Assembly (NCBI GenBank): GCA_940671915.1
Contig: CALNVZ010001721.1
Coordinates: 45,237,431 to 45,301,430, forward strand
Origin: Paracentrotus lividus
Taxonomy: Eukaryota > Echinodermata > Echinoidea > Camarodonta > Echinidae
Reading direction: 5' to 3'
DNA length: 64,000 nucleotides
Shown: positions 22,585 to 31,905 of the stretch, piece by piece
Numbering within the stretch: position 1 is the first letter of the stretch
How the letters are laid out: each line of letters begins with the position of its first letter
Notes under the pieces: model-generated
What the model saw: the letters and a program-made list of their open reading frames with translations, nothing else
The model's database searches: none
Told to the model about the DNA's origin: nothing
Translations under genes and position numbers: made by a program

Positions 22585-25085
22585 ATGTGGCTTTTCCTGT
22601 CGTATATAATACCACACGACATCTTTGGATATATCTACCACATAATTTCTGTGCGTTATAAGCTACCTTTCACACCACACACACCAAACAATACAACACA
22701 CACACACCCACCTAACACATATTGCGTAATATTCCTGTTATACATTCATGTTGTATCAGTATGTGGTAGGTACAGTGTGGTGATGTGTATTGAGTACTCA
22801 ATGTGTGATAACTGACGTGTGGCAAATCTGCCTCTGGTATTGTTGTTGACTGACACATGCGACTATGGAAATGTTACCACATATTCCGTATGAAATATAT
22901 TCCTGTTTTATTTGTTGCTCTTATTTAGGTACCACAGGAATACCAAGACACCCATTTGAATTACACATATTACACAACATTTCCTGTGGTATGAGATCTT
23001 TCTGTGGCATTTTATGTGGTAATATAAGGTAAGTACTACAGTCTGTGTCAAATAAAAATGGTATACAGTTGGAAAATATATATATTTTTAATGTATGCAT
23101 ACATTCCTGTGGTATGGAGATATTCCTGATGTATTTTGTGATTTAATTTAGGTACCACAGATACCATAGGTACCATTTTCATTACCACACGACTCTATTT
23201 ACCACACTCATTTCCTGTAGTATTAGATATTCGTGTGGTACTTTGTGTGGTACTTTGTGTTGTACTCTGGGCTACACCGGAATACCACAGACACCCATTA
23301 TTCATTACCACATAACTCTGTTTATATTACCACACATTTCCTGGGGTATGAGATCTTCCTGTGGTATTTGTGTGGTAATTTAGGTACCACAGGAATACCA
23401 CAGACATCCATTTTATTACCACACAACTCTGTTATTACAACACATTACCTGTGGTATGAGATCTTCCTGTGGTATTTGTGTGGCAATATAGGTACTACAG
23501 GAATACCACAGACACCCATTTTCATTTCCACACGACTCCATGAAATGTTACATCACATTTCCTGTGATATTGAGATATTCCAGTTGTATTTTGTGTTGTA
23601 ATTTAGGTAATTTAGGTTTCCACAGGAATACCACAGGTACCTATTTTCATTACCACACGACTCTATATTACTACACTCATTCCTGTAGTATTAGATATTC
23701 ATGTGGTACTTTGTGTGGTACTCTGGGTGCACAGAATACCACAGACACACCATTATCATTACCAAATAACTCTGCGTTATATTACCACCACATTTCCTGT
23801 GGTATGAGATCTTTCCCATGGTATTTGTGTGGTAATTAGGTACCACAGGAATACCACAGACAACCCATTTAATTACCACCAACTCTGTTATTAACAACCA
23901 TACATTACCTGTGGTATGAGATCTTCCTGTGGTATTTTGTGTGGTAATATAGGTACTACAGAATACCACAGACACCCATTTTCATTTCCACACGACTCCA
24001 TGAAGTGTTACCCCCACATTTCCTGTGATATGAGATATTCCTGTTGTATTTTGTGTTGTAATTTAGGTAATTTAGGTTCCACAGGGGGATACACAGGTAC
24101 CCATTTTCATTACCACACGACTCTATATTACCACACTCATTTCCTGTATGTATTAGATATTCATGTGGTACTTTGTGGTACTTTGTGTTGTGCGTACTGG
24201 GTACCACAGGGATACCACAGACACCATATTCATTACCACATTAACTTTGTGTTATATTACCACACATTCCTGTGGTATGAGATCTTCCCATGGATTTGTG
24301 TGGTAATTTAGGTACACAGGAATACCACAGAACACCCATTTTAATTACCGCAACAACTCTGTTATAACAACACAAATTACCTGTGGTATGAAGATCTTCC
24401 TGTGGTATTTTGTGTGTAATATAGTACTACAGGAATACCACAGACACCATTTTCATTTCCACACGACTCCATGAAATGTTACCCACATTCCTGTGATATG
24501 AGATATTCCTGTTGTATTTGTGTTGTAATTAGGTATTTAGGTTCCACAGGAATACCACAGGTACCCATTTCATTACCACACGACTCTATATTACCACACT
24601 CATTTCCTGTAGTTTTATATATTCATGTGGTACTTGTGAATATCACAGACAGCCATATCATTACGCATAACTCTATTGTTTATATACCACACATTTTCTG
24701 TGGTATGAGATCTCTTTGTGCTATTTATGTGTGGTAATTTAGGTACCACAGGATACAACATACACCCATTTTCATTACCACACGACTCTATGTTATATTA
24801 CAACACAGTTCCTGTGGTATGAGATATTCATGTGGTATTTTTGTGTGGTAATTTGGGTACCACAGGTTACCACAGGATCTAAAGTATATTACCACACATT
24901 TCTGTGGTATGAGATCTTCCTGTGTATTATGTGTGGTAATTTAGTACCACAGGAATACCACAGGCACCAATTTTCGTTACCACACGACTCTTATGGTATA
25001 TTTACCACACATTATTCCTGTGGTATGAGGTATTCCTGTGGTAATTTGTGTGGTAAAACAGTTACCACAGGAATTACCACAGGAC
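22585..25085. repeat. Satellite with ~115-bp monomers in ~460-bp higher-order units
   Basis: Monomers of about 105-130 bp read GGTACCACAGGAATACCACA, then CATTTTCATTACCACACGAC, then CACATTTCCTGTGGTATGAG and TCCTGTGGTATTTTGTGTGG. The two halves are mutually inverted. Four monomer variants alternate in fixed order. The variant with GTGGTACTTTGTG recurs at about 23,230, 23,697, 24,160 and 24,631. The variant with TAATTTAGGTAATTTAGG is at about 23,600, 24,058 and 24,515. The variant with CCATGAAATGTTAC is at about 23,537, 23,998 and 24,469. ORFs of up to 131 codons are incidental. Confidence 0.85.
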
Positions 25086-26604
25086 ATTTTTGTAAGGGTA
25101 CATTCCCCCCAGATTTTGAGGAGGGGGGATGGCCTGTACAAACATCCCCCCAGTTTTCAAGAAGAAATGAAAAAAAAAAATACCCTGGATAACTGTGTTA
25201 GAAGTTAAATAGCGCCTTCAATACTAAAAAAATGCTTCTGTTTTACTCCAAAACCCCAAATTTTCCTGCTCGGTCGCTATGCGACCTCGCAATTAGTAAC
25301 AAACAGTAACCTAAGTATAAAAAGGTTGATCCCAATGCCCATCGTTTGGGGACATACCTTAGGAAAGGGCGTTGTTGACAATGTGCTTGTGTGCGGGCTA
25401 GTTTGGTGGAGGGCTTGGGGCCTGCTACCCACAAAACTTTATAGCAAAGATTGTGGATTTGTTTTCTGTCGCTGTTATTTAACAAAGCATGTAAAATGTA
25501 TCTTCTAAATGAATACTAAATTTTCGGCTCGCAATTCGCTCTCGCTGATACTAAATAGGATTTATACTGCCCAAAATTACATCTCCAATATTTTTGCTTA
25601 AAAACTTCGGCTCGCATTACTTTTTTTATTACTAAAATGAACAGGAATCAGGGTAGCCATTATGATTCTTAAAAGCATACATTCAAAAGAATTTTTTTTC
25701 TTCGTACCCCCTCCCTCTCTGAATACATTTCTCTTTAGGTCTATGCCTCTGATCTAAAGTGTCCCCCATTTCAGAAAAAGTGCCCTTTTTTTCCATCGAA
25801 ACCCCACTTTCAAATCCGTTACGCGGCCTCTACTGTACGTTTTTGTTTTGTTTTGTTTTGTTTGTTTTTTTCGCGCTCCCGGATACTGTACAGGACCTTT
25901 AATGCACAAACACATATCAATTCCAACTAAAAAAATTTGGCTCGCGCTTCGCGCTCGCTAATAATAAATAGCAACTACAATGCACAAATATCTCAAACCT
26001 TTATCTTAAAATTTTCGGATCGCGCTTCTCGCTCGCATTACTTTTTCAATTACTAAAATAAACAGTAATCAAGGCAGCCATTCAAAGACAATTTTTTTTT
26101 CGTTTCCCCTCGCTTTCTCTTTAGATCTATGCCTTTGATCTAAGTGTCACCCTTTTCAGAAAAAGTGCCCTTTTTTATCGAGACCCCCATTTTCAAATCC
26201 ATTCCGCTGCCTTTATTATATATTTTTGTTTTTGGTTGTGTTTTTTTCGCGCTCGCGGATACTATAATAGGACCTTTAATACACAAACATATCCAATTTC
26301 AGCTTAAAATTTTTCGGCTCTCGCGCTTCGCGCTCGCTGATACTAAGTAGGACAGTATACTAATGCCACAAATATCTCCAACTTTTAGCTTAAAATTTTC
26401 GGCTCGCGCTTCGCGCTCGCATTATTTTTTCATTACTAAACTGAACCGTAATTAAGGCAGCCGTAAGCTAAAAGCATAAATTCAAAGACAAATTTTATTC
26501 GCACCCCCTCCCTTTCAAATCCGTCCCGCCGCCACTGCTATATAGGTATTAAAAACGTTCCTTGTGTCACTAGATCGCTACAAGTTGTCAAATTATTTCG
26601 CTCA
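25086..26604. repeat. GCGCGAAGCGCG-type repeat block, inner right part of the hAT-like element
   Basis: Units of about 380-420 bp carry AATTTTCGGCTCGCGCTTCG followed by CGCTCGC, then a CAGTAATCAAGGCAGCCATT word and AGAAAAAGTGCCCTTTTTT. Copies start near 25,530, 25,935 and 26,310. The same sequence, in reverse orientation, makes up the MITE copies at 37,032-38,057 and 41,112-42,127. No coding function is apparent. Confidence 0.75.
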
Positions 26605-26639
26605 TCCCCCCCACTCCTCGACACGGATTTACGCCGTTG

Positions 26640-26869
26640 GCGAGGAAGGCTTGAGTAGTAGTAGAGAGTGCTCGAAGTTTCGGACAGGTTGACTGTCCGT
26701 CTTCAGGAGTTGACTCCTGAAGACGGACAGTCAACCTGTCTAATTCTACTCTCTACTCTCTATCTCGCCTATCAATTTTCTACTTTCTGTAACTCTTCAT
26801 TTCCTCTTCTACTTTCTCAAACAGTCCTTTTTAGGACTAACCACATGGTGAACCGTAAACCTCATCATC

Positions 26870-26870
<1 letters not shown>
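26640..26870. repeat. Right part of the split repeat plus an inverted partner copy
   Basis: Positions 26,640-26,710 complete the GAT-linked repeat interrupted at 21,019. From 26,713 an inverted, internally shortened copy of the same family runs outward to GGTGAACCGTAAACCTCATC. The two meet as a perfect palindrome: 28-bp arms at 26,683-26,710 and 26,713-26,740 with a 2-base centre. Confidence 0.8.
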
Positions 26871-26924
<54 letters not shown>

Positions 26925-26961
26925 GATGATGATGATGATTAAGATCATGATGATGATGGAG

Positions 26962-26994
<33 letters not shown>

Positions 26995-27035
26995 GGTCAT
27001 GATGATGATGATGATGATGATGATGAAAATGATAA
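26871..27035. repeat. (GAT)n microsatellite with GGT run
   Basis: GATGAT tract with a GGTGGTGGTGG segment. It ends about 90 bp before the last DNAI3 exon. Poly-Met, poly-Asp and poly-His frames across it are not genes. Confidence 0.95.
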
Positions 27036-27125
27036 TTGATATTGATATTGCTTCATAATCATTGCTTTTGATTCCTAAATGGATATATTTAGATGAATGA
27101 ATTCTTTGGTTGTTTTTGTCATCAG

Positions 27126-27269
27126 ATGGCACAGCCTCCAGAGCCAAGCACAGAGGAGGTAGAAAGCAAACAGAGAATTGAATTCTTAGACTTCAAGGAG
27201 GACGAGAAGAAGTTCCTTGAAGATCTTGGTCTCCTTGTACAGGAGGATGAACCACTTCCAGAAGTCTAA
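27126..27269 (+). CDS. DNAI3: DNAI3/WDR63, last coding exon
   Basis: The exon starts after TTTTTGTCATCAG in phase 0. It encodes MAQPPEPSTEEVESKQRIEF, then LDFKEDEKKFLEDLGLLVQE and DEPLPEV, and stops with TAA at 27,267-27,269. The family tail has the same layout, a charged helix ending near 'LGL'. Joined to the three clean upstream exons it gives 188 residues with no frame break. It could be taken for a small gene because it begins with ATG, but the acceptor and the family match argue for a terminal exon. Confidence 0.88.
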   Translation: MAQPPEPSTEEVESKQRIEFLDFKEDEKKFLEDLGLLVQEDEPLPEV

Positions 27270-27393
27270 CAAGTTATCTGGAATTTGCATTCCTCTCCCT
27301 TCTTTGAAGTTCTTCCCCCCCCCCCCTTCCGTTAATTTATCATTGTTTTGTGATGATTTCATTAAAGTACATTGTATGGTTTGTGTACGAAAT
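27270..27393 (+). other. DNAI3: DNAI3 3' untranslated region
   Basis: Directly follows the TAA. It contains a C run and then ATTAAA at 27,361-27,366, a common polyadenylation signal variant, followed by a GT-rich stretch. A long T run at 27,394-27,425 marks its likely end or an A-tailed insertion on the other strand. Confidence 0.6.
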
Positions 27394-27424
<31 letters not shown>

Positions 27425-27427
<3 letters not shown>

Positions 27428-27545
27428 TTCCTAGAGGTTTTTGGTCTCTTTGTAAAGGAGGAAGACCCAGGACTTTTCCATGATTTGTTCCCTTTTTTTA
27501 ATTTCTCATTTTTTGTGTGATGATTTAATGAATTTATGGTTCATT
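27425..27545 (+). pseudogene. Decayed duplicate of the DNAI3 last exon and UTR
   Basis: The plus strand reads FLEVFGLFVKEEDPGLFH, matching FLEDLGLLVQEDEPLP of the real exon about 200 bp upstream. The following UTR-like words (TTAATTTCTCATTTTTTGTG, TGATGATTTAATGA) match the real UTR as well. There is no start or splice site of its own. It is a tandem duplication remnant just past the gene end. Confidence 0.7.
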
Positions 27546-28437
27546 ATTATCGTAAGGGTATGGAATGAAATTGTAAGTGTCATGAGGAATTGGGGTCTTA
27601 TCACACAGACAGAGTAATCATTTTCCAAGTTAAAAGTGTTCAATTATTTGCAGTTTGGTGTTTCCGTCCATTGCTTTTTCCTATTGCCATTTAGTTGTTT
27701 TTGTGGGTTTTTTTTTTTTTTTTTTTCCTCCTGTGCATGAGATAGCAAGGCAATATAAACGAAAGAGATGATCGATTGATATTGCATGCCTGCTACTTGG
27801 TCATTTGACAGAAAGAATGGTGATAAATCTGACAGATATTTACTGATGTGGTTTTGCTGCGGTAATAACCATCATTTATTTTCTTTCAGTCAGAATCCGA
27901 GATCTCATTTAGCTTACTTTATTATTTTTCATTTTCTTTCTCTTTTCAAGAAAACAAATCCAAGGTCAATGCACTTTCAACTGTGTGAGATGAACGTAAA
28001 TAGAGTTTTCAGGGTTTAGACATAGAGAAAATCAATTCAACGCAATACAAATATAAAATGGCAGTGGGATAAGCAAATGAATTTGTTATCTAAATTCTGT
28101 AGAAAACTGACAATTCTCTGTAATTATCAGTAAAATGTATCAATGTCATTCAGCATCAGTGATTGTTTTTCACTGAGATTTTGTTTTTTGCAGCAAAACA
28201 TTTGATTGCTTGAAATGAAAATATATACATCAACCTGTCTTGATGACTATCTGTCTACAGAGGTCAATTCTTCTGTATCCGCAGTTGGTCTCAATCGAAA
28301 CATTTCATTAATGTGTACGCAGAGTTTACAACCTCCTGTGTCTCGCAAAAAATTCTATTTAGATTTCATTCTGAAAGAGTATGTTGGATCAGTGAAAACA
28401 TACTAATAATTCTAACTAACATGAATTTGCTTGGATC
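27546..28437. other. Intergenic DNA downstream of DNAI3
   Basis: AT-rich DNA with a T run at 27,709-27,726. Short ORFs only (up to 77 codons) and no recognisable motif. Confidence 0.6.
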
Positions 28438-28440
28438 TAA

Positions 28441-28849
28441 AGGCGGGCTCACACTATGCGACTTGCTGCGATGCGATTTTTTAAACAAATGGAGTTTGCA
28501 TTATTAATGCGACATTTGAAACATGCAAAGTTATCTTACGAGAGGTAAAAATTGTAAAGGAACAATGTAATCAAAATTCTGTTCCAATGCGAGCCCTTGA
28601 TTAGGAGAAATAGTCAAATTGCCTTAAAAACACAAGATCGCTGTGACGTCACTGCGGTATGGAAACAATTTGAATTTATACAGAGTAGGGGGTTCGCAAT
28701 CGCCTTGAATTTCAATTTTGGTATATATATATAGGAATACCCACAACTTTGTACAGTATGAATTTTCTTGTTTGAAGGTTTGTATCAAATAATATTTAAC
28801 TTTTCCTGAAAAATCGCACCGCAACAAGTCGCAACGTGTGAGCACGCCT
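28441..28849. mobile_element. 409-bp MITE with TAA target duplication
   Basis: The left end is AGGCGGGCTCACACTATGCG, then ACTTGCTGCGATGCGATTTT. The right end read from the other strand is AGGCGTGCTCACACGTTGCG, then ACTTGTTGCGGTGCGATTTT. That gives about 41 bp of inverted repeat with few mismatches. TAA lies outside both ends (28,438-28,440 and 28,850-28,852), as in PIF/Harbinger insertions. No coding frame. Confidence 0.8.
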
Positions 28850-28852
28850 TAA

Positions 28853-29440
28853 CTAGGTACTCTTTTACTTTTATTCAAACTGCTTTGTTGTCTGCTTTAA
28901 TTCTACAAAATTTGTAATTGCTCATGAAAAATTTACATGTATATCTCATGACAATTTGGGGCTTCATTACAGAAGAGATTATAATTATTGTACTGGTATT
29001 TTTAGTCACCTTGAAACAGCTTGTTTAAAAATGATCCCATTCTTGATTTTCCTTAGCATTCGCCAATAATTCAGAGAGTTTTTTTTTTTGTGAAGCGTAG
29101 ATATGTGCTATTATATTACCACTGTGTCATTATATATGTAGAGAATTGTAAATATCTATGTTTTAACGAGAACATTTTTTGCCTTAATCATCTGTTGTTG
29201 TTTAAAAATGTACCTACATGTATTGTGTACAGCTTGAAATGATATACTGCCTTAAGTGTGTGAGACATTAATGGTATATTTATGATTGTAAATTCACAAC
29301 ATTGTTTATAGGTTTATGAATGTAAATGGAAATTAAATAGCGTTCAAAATATGATTTTTTGCATTTTAATTGTTATTCTTATGAAATGTTTTCAGATTGA
29401 ATCATTATTCAACATGTTATAATCTGTGTTGATTGTCACT
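28853..29440. other. AT-rich intergenic DNA
   Basis: No ORF or repeat of note. Positions 29,090-29,400 are rich in T and A. Confidence 0.6.
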
Positions 29441-29447
29441 TACATGG

Positions 29448-29490
29448 GAGAGAGATAAGGGCGAAGAGATAGGGGAGAGAGTTATTGGGG

Positions 29491-29541
<51 letters not shown>

Positions 29542-29812
29542 TAGGGGACGGAGAGAGAGAGAGAGAGAGAAGAGAGAGATAGGGACGGGAGAGAGAGAGG
29601 GAGAGATAAGGGGAGGAACGGAAGAGAGAAGAGAGAGAGAGAGATAGGGGGACGGAGAGAGAGAGAGAGAGATAAGGGACGGAGAGAGAGAGAGAGAGAG
29701 AGATAGGGGACGGAGAGAGATAGGGGGACGAGAGAGAGAGAGGAGAGAGGAGAAGAGAGGGGGAATGAGGAGAGGAGAGGGGGAGGGGAGAGATGGGGAG
29801 AGGGTTTAATAT
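29448..29812. repeat. GA-rich minisatellite
   Basis: GAGAGA runs interrupted at intervals of roughly 35-40 bp by GATAGGGGACGG. The Ser/Leu/Pro-rich minus-strand ORF of 156 codons arises from the repeat and is not a gene. Confidence 0.92.
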
Positions 29813-30227
29813 ACGTTGAGAGCTAAATGGTATTAAACTATCTTTTAAGAACCTACGCGTATACCCATGAGCATGACATATAACCACAATAAGATCAAGT
29901 TACAGAGAAAAAAATTCTTTAAAGATATCTCCCATGAAGCTTATAACATAAATGAATCATAATTATTATATTTATCTTCGGTGAAAACTAAAACACAATA
30001 ACAAAGACTCCTATTAAACATTTGGTAAAATTGGCAACTGATTATCGCGGCATAAAATGAGAAGAAATATAGAGTATATTTTAGAATATTTTTCGGAGCA
30101 AAGAATTAAAAGTAAGAGGCAATTTCTTCTTACTGGCATTGGGGTTTCAAATTTTTTTTTTAAACGCCAATTACAAGGTTCGAAAAAAAGAAAATGATGC
30201 TCTATTTCAATTTTCACATCTGCTTAA

Positions 30228-30845
30228 AGGAGAATTATCCTTTGTAGATAGTTGGCTTACTGTGGATGGCAGAAAATCAAATAAGCACATTAGTGAAGAT
30301 TTGGTGAAAAATCGGATAAAATGATAAGAAAGTTATGATATTTTGAATATTGAGATCTCTCCATGAACATAGGAATCTCCCCATTGGCACGCCGGTTCAC
30401 CTTTGTGATGTCACGAAGGGAGAACTCCCATATGATGGTGCACAAAAACTATTAATAATGTCTCTTTATTTTTCATTCTAAAGATAGAACAGCTTTTTTC
30501 TTTTTCATGATATGTTATATGCTTTCATATATTTACAAAGTCATCCCATAAAAAGATTCTTTATTCTCTCCCTTTTAGAATCAAGAAAAAAGAGGATTTT
30601 AGTACAATATGTGTACAATAGATATGGAAGATCTCCCTGCATTACATCACACACATCAATGGTCGCGTTGCAATTGGAGTAGGATCTCCATATCATAAGT
30701 GAATCTCAAAATCTATAAAAATTCATAATCTCTCTTTTCATTGCCCCTGATTTTTTTTTTTTTTTTTATTTTCCAATATGTTTTGGGGGTTTGTGTCTCC
30801 CAATTTCACTTTAAAGCTAAATTTCTCTGAGGGGATAAATTCCCT
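30228..30845. mobile_element. TTAA-flanked MITE, copy A
   Basis: The left end begins AGGAGAATTATCC and the right end, on the other strand, AGGGAATTTATCCCC. TTAA lies outside both (30,224-30,227 and 30,846-30,849). The interior contains TTTGTGATGTCACGAAGGGA and GAGAACTCCCATAT. Two close relatives lie at 38,700-39,163 and 42,759-43,232. The termini resemble those of the element at 16,683-17,257. Confidence 0.75.
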
Positions 30846-30849
30846 TTAA

Positions 30850-31905
30850 ATTATAGGTTTTCCCGGCCAAATTTCATACATTTATCAAACTCTATTTTCA
30901 TTTAATGTGTATTCAAATTTCTTTGTGTTTGATTGCGACGACGCGACTTTAGTCAATCAATTCGTGTTCATCGCTCTGAAATTCGTTTTTAGGCAAACAA
31001 ATATGTTACAAAGCTCAAATTTGGATATAGGGGCATTTAATTTCAGTATTTTGTGCATTCAAAATTTAGTGAGAATTTGGTGCGGTATACGGAATGAAAC
31101 GTCGACAAAATGAAGACGAATTTGAATATGTTATTGCCGCCTTGTGTATGCTTATTATGTGAACTAGAATTGGGCTAAATACGAAATCGATCACAGCAAT
31201 ACGTTAATTTTGATGATTGAAATACGATTTTGACTGGCACCATTTCAATGCATCATCAGTTTTTTTTCCGAAAATGAATGCCTCTAATAATGCAATTGAT
31301 TGAACCAATCAATGAAATTGGCCGGCGAAAACCTATATTAAAACGAAAGTACGCCTGGTATTAACATAGCTAATACGGAATGTAGCGCAGAAATATTTAC
31401 TAGTACTTCTCACTAATTGGGGCAAAATGTATAGAGCCGAAAATATGGAAAAGAATAAAATAATAAAATACACACCTTTTTCATCAATGGGTTTATATGT
31501 ATAAACCCGGCGATTTCAAGATTTTCGCCATAATTAAAAGGACAGTGAATTACATTAAATGTGAACGGCTTGGTATATTGATATGGTGTGTTTTCTATCT
31601 CGTGTGTATAGGAAGATATTGCACGTCAAGACCACCAACTAATTATGCAGCAGTGATGAGAGTGGGTTTTTTAAATCAATAATTTCAGTTTTGATAGCGC
31701 GGGTGGTCGAAAGTATAGGGCCCTTATTATCATTAATCAGCAGTATAATGCTCTTGCTTGAGCAGAACAAAAAGATTCACGTTATTGTTAATGGTTAAAG
31801 AGCTAATTGCAGCGTATCCAGGATTAGAAGTGGGGAGGGGCATGCAGCCGGCAATTTTTTTAAATTCTGGGTGCATAGGCCTATATAGTCGGTTTGAAAT
31901 TTTAT
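30850..31905. other. Intergenic DNA without recognised genes
   Basis: Short ORFs on the plus strand (68 and 61 codons at 30,907-31,113 and 31,497-31,682) have no known motif and no splice context I trust. One AGGCCTATATAG word lies near 31,877. Confidence 0.5.

Larger units (their letters stand above)
21020..26639. mobile_element. 5.62-kb non-autonomous hAT-like element with 8-bp target duplication
   Basis: The host repeat is duplicated as GCGAGGAA at 21,012-21,019 and 26,640-26,647. The left end reads CACGAGGCGTAAATCC and continues to GACGAGTGGGGGG. The right end, on the other strand, reads CAACGGCGTAAATCC and continues to GAGGAGTGGGGGG. An 8-bp target duplication with termini beginning CA fits the hAT superfamily. 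No transposase frame is present. The paralogous copy at 19,440-19,708 has the uninterrupted site (GATGCAAGGAAGGCTTG). The interior holds a palindrome-rich satellite (21,060-25,085) and a GCGCGAAGCGCG-type block (25,500-26,450). Confidence 0.75.

Noticed and set aside
21060..25085. CRISPR-like array of palindromic repeats
   Set aside because: Unit length and spacers are not constant, spacers repeat, the genome is animal, and no cas-type gene is present.
22585..25192. Several ORFs of 76-131 codons with Tyr, His and Cys
   Set aside because: They follow the TACCACA/TGTGGTA satellite on both strands and change with each unit.
29417..29887. 156-codon Ser/Leu/Pro ORF, minus strand
   Set aside because: Translation of the GA-rich minisatellite.
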